The notes under the pieces are model-generated. The model had not been told where the DNA came from. It did not search any database and saw only the letters and a program-made list of their open reading frames with translations. This document shows, in pieces, positions 1 to 8,300 of a stretch of 64,000 nt of DNA. The stretch covers positions 62,001-126,000 of the forward strand of contig JACZJL010000107.1 in NCBI GenBank assembly GCA_014860585.1, in the 5' to 3' direction. The first letter of the stretch is position 1. Each line of letters begins with the position of its first letter. The translations under genes and the position numbers were made by a program. The DNA is from Bacteroidales bacterium. Lineage in GTDB: Bacteria > Bacteroidota > Bacteroidia > Bacteroidales > 4484-276.

Positions 1-980
1 TTATCAAATGATAGTTGACGGATTTCCTGAGTGATGACTTTTTCCTTCACCGGTTCGGAAAAACCATAAAGCATTTTGTCACGTTCTTCTTTCGTAAGTG
101 CTTCCCATCGCTCTTTTTCAGTGCCTGAAAGGTCGGGTTTGTCCTCGTCTGGAACTACAGCAACTCCATTTTTCCATGAGAACCCTTTTTCGCTGACGTC
201 AGCAGCCCATGAAATGGTGTGCCCTTTTTCCAGTGAGCTGTTGATGATCTCCATCATTTCGTCAAGTTGAACATTGTAAATCTGTCCAAGCATCCAGTTG
301 TCCGGAATTTCGATGACGAACGGTTGATGAAAAGAGTGATGGGTAAATGAGCCAACTTCGATGTATTGATCAAGATTAAGTCCCAACTCATCTGCAAACG
401 ATTTGGGTGTATATTGTTTCCCTTTGTAGGTAAAATTTTTGGGATATGGCCCCATGTAGGCATCGAGCAATCCTTCGAAACCCTTTATCCAAACGGGAGT
501 AAGTTTTCTGTTGACATTTTTTATGACCCCATCAACATAACTTTTCAGCACTTCATCCATTTCTCCATGAACAAATAGATCCTCGCCAATAACGAGTCCA
601 TTGTAAGCTTCTTCAGGTACAATGCCATACTTTCTTATGATTTCGATCACATCGTGGGCTGCGCCACCCGACCCGAAGTTTTTCTCACCATGCCAGCGAA
701 CATATTGGATAGCCTTTTCGAGGTAAGCCTGCCGGATAATAAAAGCCTCTGACAGATCAAACTCGCCTTTACCCGCTTTTAATAACTCCGACTCAAGAAA
801 TGCTACTCCTGAATAACTCCAGCAGGTGCCTGAACGATATTGATTCTTTACAGGAGTTGAGGTAAGTCTGATTTCATCAGTAAATGTGTAGCCTTTACTT
901 TCATTTTCCTGTGCAACTATAGACTGAAAACTAATAGTTATTGTAAAAAATGCGGTCAACAGCAGGTTACATTTTTTCAT
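1..980 (-). CDS. pepC: Aminopeptidase C / bleomycin hydrolase-like cysteine peptidase (C1B), partial
   Basis: The reading frame is open from the ATG at 980 to the window edge, giving 326 codons without a stop. The C-terminus, with the catalytic His and Asn, lies outside. The N-terminus is a plausible Sec signal peptide (MKKCNLLLTAFFTITISFQS, then a small-residue cleavage region before QENES), so the enzyme is probably exported. The catalytic cysteine motif QYRSGTCWSYSG follows at about residues 49-60, as expected for papain-fold C1B peptidases, which trim peptides from the amino end. The segment FGSGGAAHDVIEIIRKYG and the following YNGL are also typical of the family. A TAGCTTTG promoter-like element lies about 35 bases upstream. 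The family call is firm; the physiological substrate is unknown. Confidence 0.85.
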   Translation of the reverse strand, partial: MKKCNLLLTAFFTITISFQSIVAQENESKGYTFTDEIRLTSTPVKNQYRSGTCWSYSGVAFLESELLKAGKGEFDLSEAFIIRQAYLEKAIQYVRWHGEKNFGSGGAAHDVIEIIRKYGIVPEEAYNGLVIGEDLFVHGEMDEVLKSYVDGVIKNVNRKLTPVWIKGFEGLLDAYMGPYPKNFTYKGKQYTPKSFADELGLNLDQYIEVGSFTHHSFHQPFVIEIPDNWMLGQIYNVQLDEMMEIINSSLEKGHTISWAADVSEKGFSWKNGVAVVPDEDKPDLSGTEKERWEALTKEERDKMLYGFSEPVKEKVITQEIRQLSFD

Positions 981-1014
981 CCGGGTATGATTTTGAAATT
1001 TATAAAAGTTGCTG

Positions 1015-1022
1015 CAAAGCTA
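1015..1022 (-). promoter_or_regulatory. Bacteroidota -7 promoter element for the aminopeptidase gene
   Basis: Read on the minus strand this is TAGCTTTG, an exact match to the Bacteroidota TAnnTTTG -7 consensus, placed about 35 bases before the ATG at 980. No clear TTG -33 box was found at the usual distance, so this is a motif-level call. Confidence 0.4.
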
Positions 1023-1052
1023 ATAAAATGCAAATTTTATCAGCATAAAATA

Positions 1053-1087
1053 AAAAAGGTTGCCAACATAGTCGGCAACCTTTTTTT
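1053..1087. terminator. Rho-independent terminator, bidirectional
   Basis: GGTTGCC and GGCAACC form a 7-bp stem around a 9-base loop. It is flanked by an A-run on the left and a T-run on the right, so it can terminate either strand. It sits upstream of the aminopeptidase promoter and would insulate that gene from minus-strand transcription coming from the signalling genes. Confidence 0.7.
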
Positions 1088-1490
1088 AATATCGGGAAAC
1101 ATCGATTAAACCTCTTCTTCATCAAAATTTCATCATTCCATTTGAAGATTCAACTTAGTATCACATCCGCCGACAGAATTACAAGTGATAAAATTAGCTA
1201 CAAGTCAAGTCAATAAATTCAAAACTCATCATTCGGCAGATGGTTTCCCGATACCTTTTAACCTAAAAACCCTGTTCATTATGAAAACCAATTACTCTCT
1301 CTTCTATTCGGAAAACAAATCTTTCAATTTTAAAAGAACTTGTCAGTAAATTTGTGTTTTGAAACTGTAAAGCTTATCATCAAAATCACGCTGCAAAGAT
1401 AGGCTCGCTCTATACTCTGGATTTCAGCAAAAAAACGTATTTTTAAAAATAGGTAAAAACACCTAATTTCGCTGTAGAATAGCCTACCGC
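1088..1490. other. Intergenic stretch without a recognisable gene
   Basis: About 400 AT-rich bases with only very short ORFs on either strand. A terminator-like structure lies at its right end (1432-1476). I see no tRNA, repeat or conserved peptide. A small RNA cannot be excluded by eye. Confidence 0.5.
1432..1476 (-). terminator. Terminator-like structure after the lone receiver gene
   Basis: On the minus strand TAGGT...ACCTA forms a short stem, followed by the self-complementary TATTTTTAAAAATA and then a run of seven T. It begins about 15 bases after the stop of the receiver gene at 1491. Confidence 0.45.
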
Positions 1491-1886
1491 TCAATTCAAA
1501 ATATCTTTGGAGATGTATTTTTTCCCTTCCAGAACATGCTGGATTGCATTATTTAATTCCAAAGAACTGGTATTTATTAGGAGATATGCTGATGCTCCGG
1601 CCTGGATGAGTTCTTCTGCCAGTGCAATGTCTGTGTAAAAGTGAAGAGCAATAATTGGGGTTAACGGTTTCATCTGACGGATTTTTTGTAAGAAATTCCT
1701 GCTGTTGCTTATTGAAGAGGACAAATCAATCAAAATCAAGTCGGCAGTGAAATCTTCAGCAGGATGACCATTCGAATACAAATTTGCGGGCTTGATAAAT
1801 GAAAAACAGCATGACAGTTCACTGTTCAGCAATTCGCTGAATGCCTGGTTTATTGACTGATTTTCCCCAATTATGATCGTTTTCAT
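1491..1886 (-). CDS. Stand-alone, degenerate receiver-domain protein
   Basis: A 131-residue protein with the length and hydrophobic pattern of a CheY-like receiver and no output domain. I start it at the ATG at 1886 (MKTIIIGENQ) rather than 12 codons upstream, because beta-1 of the fold begins there. The phospho-acceptor position is present as Asp54 in LILIDLSSS. The paired acidic residues after beta-1 are reduced to one Glu (GEN). The Thr/Ser after beta-4 is not evident (IIALHFYTD) and the Lys after beta-5 is replaced (AYLLINTSS). It lies just downstream of a histidine kinase/response regulator pair on the same strand, separated by a probable terminator. It may act as a phosphate sink, a binding partner, or a pseudo-receiver. 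The function is inferred, not shown. Confidence 0.6.
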   Translation of the reverse strand: MKTIIIGENQSINQAFSELLNSELSCCFSFIKPANLYSNGHPAEDFTADLILIDLSSSISNSRNFLQKIRQMKPLTPIIALHFYTDIALAEELIQAGASAYLLINTSSLELNNAIQHVLEGKKYISKDILN

Positions 1887-1979
1887 TGGAACCTGTAGAT
1901 TGATCCAAAAATTCAAGCGCAAAGTAAAATAAGTTATTTCCGAATTAAGTAGTAAAAAATACTGATTTCTTTGATCGGC

Positions 1980-2006
1980 AAAAAAACCTATTTCCTATGA
2001 TAGGAG
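1980..2006 (-). terminator. Terminator after the response-regulator gene
   Basis: On the minus strand CCTAT...ATAGG is followed directly by seven T. The overlapping TCCTATcATAGGA is also self-complementary. It lies 14 bases after the stop of the LuxR-type regulator gene. Confidence 0.5.
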
Positions 2007-2019
2007 CAGGGGGGTAAGA

Positions 2020-2694
2020 CTATCTTTTTTTCTTGAGTAAGTTGTTCTCGATGGCAAATTTTACCAGTCCTGCGGTATTCCTTGAGCCGGTTTTTTCGAG
2101 TAAATTACGTCGGTGGGCATCAACTGTACGCACACTTACGAATAATTTTTCGGCGATCTCCTGGTTGGTAAATTCATCAACAATCAATTGCAAAACGTCC
2201 AGTTCTCTTGGTGTAATAGGGATTGGCTCTCCAAAAATCTTTCCGGTGGAGGTTTTCTTTCTTACCATTTCCATCATAATGACGTTTTTAACCTCCTCGC
2301 TAAAATAGTTTTGACCCTCCATCACAGTATTGATGGCTGTAATTAACTCTTCCCGACCGGAGTTTTTAAGGATGTAGCCTCCAACACCCGCTGAAAGCAT
2401 GTTTTTAATGTGTTCCTGTTCGCTCAGCATGGTAAGGGTGAGGATTTTTACGTGCGGGAATTTTTCAGCCATCTGCCTGGCACATTCCAGTCCATTCATG
2501 ATAGGCATGTTTATGTCGAGTATGACCAGGTCGGGGGATAGTTTTTCAATTTTTTCAAGTGCTTCAATGCCGTTTTCAGCCTGGCCAATGATGAGAAACC
2601 GCGACTCGCCATGAAGGAGCGATATGATCCCATCGCGAACAATTTTGTGGTCGTCCACCAAAAGAATCTTTATTGTATCTGCGGTTGTTGTCAT
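2020..2694 (-). CDS. NarL/FixJ-family response regulator
   Basis: A 224-residue DNA-binding response regulator. The receiver domain has acidic residues Asp14-Asp15 (LLVDDH), phospho-acceptor Asp60 (VILDINMPIMNG), a Thr in ILTLTML near 88, and Lys110 (YILKNSG), so it looks fully functional. A LuxR-type helix-turn-helix occupies about residues 158-215, with the signatures ITPRELDVLQLI and NQEIAEKLFVSVRTVDAHRR. The gene begins only 6 bases after the stop of the upstream histidine kinase, so the two form an operon and almost certainly a cognate pair. Target genes cannot be read from the window. Confidence 0.93.
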   Translation of the reverse strand: MTTTADTIKILLVDDHKIVRDGIISLLHGESRFLIIGQAENGIEALEKIEKLSPDLVILDINMPIMNGLECARQMAEKFPHVKILTLTMLSEQEHIKNMLSAGVGGYILKNSGREELITAINTVMEGQNYFSEEVKNVIMMEMVRKKTSTGKIFGEPIPITPRELDVLQLIVDEFTNQEIAEKLFVSVRTVDAHRRNLLEKTGSRNTAGLVKFAIENNLLKKKR

Positions 2695-2700
2695 TTGTTA

Positions 2701-5154
2701 CTACAGCGGAATTTGAATTGTTAATGCGGTGCCTTTTCCCGGGGTGCTGTCCATCTCAAAAATTCCCGACATTGCCATCGCTCTGTTATTAATATTTTTG
2801 ATCCCCATCCCTTTTGATTCTTTGGCGTTTTTTCGTAAATCAAACCCTTTTCCATCGTCTTCAAAAGTATATATAATTTCCTTCGTGTGCAATAGCAACT
2901 GAATAAAAATATGGGTTGCCCCGGCATGTTTTAGGGTATTATTTAGTGCTTCTTGCGTGATGCGATACAGGTTCAGTTCAACATTACGGGGAAGTCTGAC
3001 ATCATTTCTTAAATTTTCATAAAAGGTAATTTTCAACCCACCAGATTTCTCGATTTGACTAAAAAGTGACTTTAAAGAGGGCACAAGACCAAAATCATCA
3101 ATGGCTTTTGGCATCAGGTTAAGTGCAATGTTTCTACTCTCTTCGATGGCATTGTTCAGGAAAGAATAGCCAATTCTAAATTGGTCGCGTTTTGCTTCAT
3201 CCAGGCGTTCTATAGCGTTCTTAATTGCCCCAAAGTTAAGACTAGCAGCTGTCAGGTTTTGTCCGAGGCCATCATGAATTTCTTTGGCGACCCGCTTGCG
3301 CTCCCTGTCTTCACCTTCGATTAGGGAGCGGATGACCATTTTTTCGGCTTCACGAAGTAAAGTGATATCATTAACGGCTGCAATTACCGCTTTTTTACTT
3401 TCGTACTCAATCATGTCTGTTCTCACCTCTGCCTGAATTTTTCTTTTGCCATTAATTAGCAGTGTGAGTTCCGTGGTTGTTGAAAGTTCGCTTTTTAGCA
3501 ATGCTTGTAACTCGTCCAGTGAATACATCAATAAGTCCGGACGAATATCCTGAATACTTAGTTTAAGTAAATCGGTGCGCGAGCATTCAAAAAGCTTTTC
3601 TGCCGCACTGTTGACATCATAAATGTTACAGCTCCCGAGATCGAAAATGATGAGTGGGACCGGGTTTGTTTCAAAAAGCAGCCTATAGCGTTTTTCAGAG
3701 TTTTCAAGCTTTTTTTGTGCAAGTACCTGCTCGGTTATATTGTACTGACTGCCCCAGATACGGACCAGCCTGCTGTTTTCGTGAATTCCTACCAGGTTGT
3801 TGGAAATGTAAAGTTGATGGCCATTTATGTCCCTGTCAAGGGATAATTCGTTGTTGAGCCTGTAACCTGAATGAATGAATTTTCGTAAAAACTCAATATT
3901 ATGTGGATTGTCATCACCACCCTGTAGTTGTGCAAGGGTAAATCCCTCCATTTCGTAAGCGTGATTATAACCATACATGGCGGCGAATGAATCGTTACAT
4001 GTTTTTATGTAGCCGTGATTGAAAAGTATGTCAATCTGCTCTTCAACAGAAGTGTTTTCATCAATAGGTTTTTCGATTTCATGCAGGAATATTCCTTCAT
4101 TGGCATATTTGATAAAACTGCTATAAACATCCAGCCAATATTTCAGGTCAAGTTCAAGTTGCTTTCTTGCTGTAATATCCTGGCTCGTGCCAATAAATCG
4201 CAGAGGTTTTTTGTTCTCATCCCATTCTGCAACCTTTCCTTTGCTTAATATCCATTTCCAACTGCCATTTTGATGTCTTAGCCGGTGTTCAATAATTAAG
4301 TGACCTGGTTCTCCAGATAAAAAGAGTTTAATGGAATCTTCAAGTGCTGATATGTCATCAGGGTGAAAAAGTTCACCATATTGTTCGGCTGTATAACGAT
4401 CAACATTTTCAGACAATCCGATCATTTCACACCAGGTCTCGTTCACAAAAACATTTTGTGTTATGATGTCATAGTCCCACAATCCGAGATGACCACCCTG
4501 AAGTGCTATTTCGAGGCGCTCTTTATTCTCGAGTAATTCCATCTCATACAATTTATCTTTGGTGATGTTTTTTGAGGCGCCAACAATTTCGAGCAGTTGA
4601 CCCTGGTCATCGAATAAGGCATTTACATTATCCTGCAAATAAACCTTTTCACCTTTTTGGTTGGTGAAGACTGTATAGTATTCGACAGAAGAATTTCCGA
4701 GCTTGATGTTTTCCTGAAAAATTTTTAAATTCTTTTCATACTGTTCTTTATCAATAAATTCAGAGAAGTTTCTTCCGACCATTTCTTCAGGGCGAAATCC
4801 ATAGATAGGATCGCTTGACCTGTTGATAAAAGTGATTAATCCATTGGCATCAACGGTCCATATTACATCATGCGACAACTCAACAATTTGCTTGTACCTG
4901 CGCTCGCTACTTTGGAGTATGTCTTTTAATTTCACAACAACTTTGATTTGCTTTCTCACAATCAGATAGATCAAAACAGCAGTGAGGCAAATGAACATCC
5001 AGCCTTTGTAGGTCTGAAGTTCTTTGAGCAGATTAACATCAGAAACCATGCGGTTGAGAAAGCGGTCGGACAATAAAATCCAAAGAAACCCGAAAATAAA
5101 AAAGTAGATTGCGGTTTTCAACGCCGGGCGGTTGTATTCATTAAATCGGAACAT
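2701..5154 (-). CDS. Membrane-bound multi-PAS sensor histidine kinase (HisKA_3/NarX type)
   Basis: An 817-residue kinase. Two hydrophobic segments at about 13-30 and 50-66 anchor it in the inner membrane with only a short external loop, so the signal is probably sensed by the cytoplasmic PAS domains. About four PAS/PAC units can be traced between residues 85 and 610 (for example SHDVIWTVDANGLITFINRS, and the PAC end FIGTSQDITARKQLE). The dimerisation/phosphoacceptor helix contains RKRVAKEIHDGLGQNL with His627. The ATPase domain shows the N-box TQEALNNTLKHAG and the G-box DDGKGF. This HisKA_3 layout is the one that partners with LuxR-type regulators, which fits the gene 6 bases downstream. The ligand is unknown. 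Confidence 0.93.
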   Translation of the reverse strand: MFRFNEYNRPALKTAIYFFIFGFLWILLSDRFLNRMVSDVNLLKELQTYKGWMFICLTAVLIYLIVRKQIKVVVKLKDILQSSERRYKQIVELSHDVIWTVDANGLITFINRSSDPIYGFRPEEMVGRNFSEFIDKEQYEKNLKIFQENIKLGNSSVEYYTVFTNQKGEKVYLQDNVNALFDDQGQLLEIVGASKNITKDKLYEMELLENKERLEIALQGGHLGLWDYDIITQNVFVNETWCEMIGLSENVDRYTAEQYGELFHPDDISALEDSIKLFLSGEPGHLIIEHRLRHQNGSWKWILSKGKVAEWDENKKPLRFIGTSQDITARKQLELDLKYWLDVYSSFIKYANEGIFLHEIEKPIDENTSVEEQIDILFNHGYIKTCNDSFAAMYGYNHAYEMEGFTLAQLQGGDDNPHNIEFLRKFIHSGYRLNNELSLDRDINGHQLYISNNLVGIHENSRLVRIWGSQYNITEQVLAQKKLENSEKRYRLLFETNPVPLIIFDLGSCNIYDVNSAAEKLFECSRTDLLKLSIQDIRPDLLMYSLDELQALLKSELSTTTELTLLINGKRKIQAEVRTDMIEYESKKAVIAAVNDITLLREAEKMVIRSLIEGEDRERKRVAKEIHDGLGQNLTAASLNFGAIKNAIERLDEAKRDQFRIGYSFLNNAIEESRNIALNLMPKAIDDFGLVPSLKSLFSQIEKSGGLKITFYENLRNDVRLPRNVELNLYRITQEALNNTLKHAGATHIFIQLLLHTKEIIYTFEDDGKGFDLRKNAKESKGMGIKNINNRAMAMSGIFEMDSTPGKGTALTIQIPL

Positions 5155-5229
5155 GGCATTTATATTTTTAGGTTCAAAACGAAGCCGTGTTAAATCGTTA
5201 AATCATATGGCCAGCTGGCAGTAAGAAAG

Positions 5230-7854
5230 TTATTTTCTCTTCAGCATATTTTTAATCTGGTTGAGCTTCATCAACGCTTCTACAGGTGTAAGTGTGTCGA
5301 TGTTGATGTTTATAATTTCATCCTTGATTTGTAATAGCAACGGATCGTCGAGTTGGATGAAGCTTAGCTGGTAGTCGTCTCCGGTTTTTGAGGCGGGTTT
5401 CAGTTTTTTATTCAGTTCGTCCTGGCTATGGCTTTTTTCAAGGAGTTTAAGCATTTCATTGGCGAGTCCAATCACTTCATTGGGCATTCCAGCCATCTTT
5501 GCCACATGAATGCCAAAACTATGCTCTGTACCTCCCGGAACAAGTTTTCTTAAAAAGATCACTTTGTTGTTCATCTCTTTTACCGAAACATGGAAGTTTT
5601 TTATACGCTTCATCGAAGCAGCCATTTCGTTAAGTTCATGATAATGTGTTGCAAAAAGCACTTTGGGCCGAAACAGCGGATGATCGTGCAGGTGTGCAGC
5701 GATGGCCCAGGCAATCGAGATGCCGTCGTAGGTGGAGGTCCCCCGCCCGATTTCATCAAGAACAATCAGACTCCGGTTTGAGATATTGTTGAGGATACTT
5801 GCCGTTTCGTTCATTTCCACCATAAATGTTGACTCCCCTGATGAGATGTTGTCGGATGCGCCAACTCTTGTGAATACTTTGTCAATTAATCCTATTGACG
5901 CTGAACCGGCCGGAACAAAACTACCCATCTGTGCCATCAGCACAATCAGTGCGGTCTGCCTGAGCATGGCAGATTTACCTGACATGTTTGGCCCTGTGAC
6001 GATGACGATTTGCTGTTTTTTGTTATCAAGAAAAAGATCGTTGGGAACGTAAGCCTCCCCCGGTGGGAGTTGTTTCTCTATTACCGGGTGGCGCCCTTTT
6101 TTGATATCGAGTACAAAGGAGTCGTTGATCTCGGGCCTCGTGTAACTGTTTTCGCCGGCTATTACAGCAAAAGAAAGCAAGCAGTCAATACGGGCAACAA
6201 GGAGTGCGTTCAGCTGGATTGGTTCGATGTAATCAGCTACATTCAGCACCAAATCATTGAATAGTCGGTTTTCGATTTCGAGAATTTTCTCCTCAGCGCC
6301 CAGTATCTTTTCTTCATATTCTTTGAGTTCGGAAGTAATATAGCGCTCCGAACCAACCAGGGTTTGGCGGCGTTCCCAGTCGTCAGGCACTTTGTCTTTA
6401 TGGGCGTTGGTGACTTCGAGATAATATCCGAAAACGCTGTTGAAAGCAATTTTTAATGATGTGATCCCGGTACGTTCAATTTCTCTTTTTCTGATTTTGT
6501 CAAGGTAATCCTTCCCTGAATACAACAACAACCGCAGGTCGTCAAGATCGGTTGAAACACCGGAACGGAATACCCTGCCTTTATTCATCAAAGCTGGTGG
6601 GTCAGCTTCGAGTTCCTGTTCAATTTTATTCCGGATCAACTGACAGGGATTTAACTGGTCGGCGATTTTTTTTAATGGTTCAGCACCTGAAATTTCGCAG
6701 CCCTCTTTGATTTTCTCCACAGCAAAAAGTCCCCGCATGATCTGTATCATCTCCCGGGGACTAACCCGCCCGACGGCAACTTTGGAGATCAGCCGCTCTA
6801 TATCTCCGATTTGTTTGATGTTGTCGCGCAGTATTTCTGTAAGTTCCGGAGTGTTCAGGAGATACTCAACGATGTCAAGTCGTTCACCAATATTCTTCTT
6901 AATTTTCAACGGCATGGTGATCCATTTTTTCAGCATGCGTGACCCCATTGGTGAAATGGTTTTATCCATCACCTGGATGAGTGTGGCGGCATTTTCGTTT
7001 GGCGAGTTGAGAAGTTCCAGGTTTCGGATCGTGAACTTGTCCAACCAGACATATTTATCCTCTTCAATGCGGGCGATTTTGCGGATATGACCCAACTGGT
7101 TATGTTGAGTTTCGGCGAGATAGTGAAAAGCAGCGCCGGCGGCAATCACACCATGGGTTAGCTCTTCCACGCCAAATCCTTTGAGTGATGGCGTCCCAAA
7201 ATGTTTCAGAAGTAAATCCCTCGAAAAATCCTCTGTAAATACCCAATCATCGAAAGTGGTGAGGTAAAACTTTTCACCAAACTGCTCAGTAAACTGATGA
7301 CGCTTACTTTTCTGTATAATGATTTCACTCGGTTTAAAGCTCTGGATCAGTTTATCGATGTATTCGTTGGAACCCTGTGTCAGGTAAAATTCACCGGTGG
7401 AAATATCAAGGAAAGAAATTCCCGAGTTTTTCGGCAGCAGATGGATACTTGCAAGAAAATTGTTTTCCCTGTGGTTGAGTACTTTGTCGTTGTATGAAAC
7501 GCCAGGTGTAACCAATTCGGTTACCCCTCGTTTTACAATTTTCCTGGTCAGTTTTGGATCTTCCAACTGGTCACAAATAGCCACCCTCTGTCCTGCCCTG
7601 ACCAGTTTAGGTAAATAGGTGTCAATGGAATGATGCGGGAAACCGGCCAACTCAACGTAGGAGGCGGCGCCATTGGCACGGCGCGTCAGTACAATTCCCA
7701 AAATATTGGAAGCCTTGACTGCATCTTCGCCAAAAGTTTCATAGAAGTCGCCCACCCTGAATAACAGCAATGCATCAGGATATTTAGTCTTGATGGCAGT
7801 GTATTGCTTCATCAAGGGGGTCTCCATTGCTTCTCTTGATTTTTTAGTGGTCAA
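5230..7854 (-). CDS. mutS: DNA mismatch repair protein MutS
   Basis: The 874-residue length is normal for MutS, the ATPase that recognises mispairs and recruits MutL. The mismatch-reading Phe-x-Glu motif is present as GDFYETFG (Phe37, Glu39). The ATPase core has Walker A GPNMSGKS at about residue 620 and Walker B/signature [16 protein letters not shown], followed by the ATHYHEL H-loop. The C-terminal [12 protein letters not shown] tail matches the usual end of Bacteroidota MutS. It is followed downstream by the unrelated signalling operon after a 75-base gap and is divergent from the giant secreted protease gene. Confidence 0.98.
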   Translation of the reverse strand: MTTKKSREAMETPLMKQYTAIKTKYPDALLLFRVGDFYETFGEDAVKASNILGIVLTRRANGAASYVELAGFPHHSIDTYLPKLVRAGQRVAICDQLEDPKLTRKIVKRGVTELVTPGVSYNDKVLNHRENNFLASIHLLPKNSGISFLDISTGEFYLTQGSNEYIDKLIQSFKPSEIIIQKSKRHQFTEQFGEKFYLTTFDDWVFTEDFSRDLLLKHFGTPSLKGFGVEELTHGVIAAGAAFHYLAETQHNQLGHIRKIARIEEDKYVWLDKFTIRNLELLNSPNENAATLIQVMDKTISPMGSRMLKKWITMPLKIKKNIGERLDIVEYLLNTPELTEILRDNIKQIGDIERLISKVAVGRVSPREMIQIMRGLFAVEKIKEGCEISGAEPLKKIADQLNPCQLIRNKIEQELEADPPALMNKGRVFRSGVSTDLDDLRLLLYSGKDYLDKIRKREIERTGITSLKIAFNSVFGYYLEVTNAHKDKVPDDWERRQTLVGSERYITSELKEYEEKILGAEEKILEIENRLFNDLVLNVADYIEPIQLNALLVARIDCLLSFAVIAGENSYTRPEINDSFVLDIKKGRHPVIEKQLPPGEAYVPNDLFLDNKKQQIVIVTGPNMSGKSAMLRQTALIVLMAQMGSFVPAGSASIGLIDKVFTRVGASDNISSGESTFMVEMNETASILNNISNRSLIVLDEIGRGTSTYDGISIAWAIAAHLHDHPLFRPKVLFATHYHELNEMAASMKRIKNFHVSVKEMNNKVIFLRKLVPGGTEHSFGIHVAKMAGMPNEVIGLANEMLKLLEKSHSQDELNKKLKPASKTGDDYQLSFIQLDDPLLLQIKDEIININIDTLTPVEALMKLNQIKNMLKRK

Positions 7855-7871
7855 AATGGCAAAAATTTCAA

Positions 7872-7879
7872 CAAAAATA
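7872..7879 (-). promoter_or_regulatory. mutS: Possible -7 element for mutS
   Basis: On the minus strand this reads TATTTTTG, matching TAnnTTTG, about 18 bases before the mutS ATG. No convincing -33 box was found. Confidence 0.3.
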
Positions 7880-8208
7880 ATCTAATCAGGGAATTGAATT
7901 GACATCCTGTGAATAAGCCGGGTACCTGGGAAAACGTTTATGCAGGCAATTGGCAATGCATTGACTATTATTCCTTAACATCAGTGGTTGCAGGAAAATG
8001 TTCAATCAGTGAAAATCAGTGATTAAGAATTCTTCGCGCTCTTATGAGACCACATTTAAGCTTTTAATTCTGACTTAGGGCTTAATATTGAAATATTCGA
8101 TAAACCATTCATTATCAAGAGCATTTCAGTCCCAAATTCCTTAATAATTCTTAATGGGAACATTTTTAACTAAAACTTAACAGCATCCCATAAATTTAAA
8201 GTTGTTAT

Positions 8209-8240
8209 TTGCATATTCAAAATCATTCTAAATAGATTTG
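8209..8240 (+). promoter_or_regulatory. Bacteroidota-type promoter of the giant secreted protein
   Basis: TTG at 8209-8211 (within ATTTGC) and TAGATTTG at 8233-8240 are separated by 21 bases. This matches the TTG-N(17-23)-TAnnTTTG pattern used by the Bacteroidota primary sigma factor. The ATG at 8301 follows about 60 bases later. Confidence 0.55.
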
Positions 8241-8300
8241 CTATTGCAATGATTTTTTGCGTTTTAACAAAATCATCTATTCACTTAAACATTCGAATTT

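Larger units (their letters stand above)
7855..8300. other. Divergent intergenic region between mutS and the giant secreted protein
   Basis: 446 bases, AT-rich, with no ORF of note. Promoter elements for both flanking genes are listed separately. A short direct repeat (AATCAGTG, twice around 8008-8022) has no evident meaning. Confidence 0.5.
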
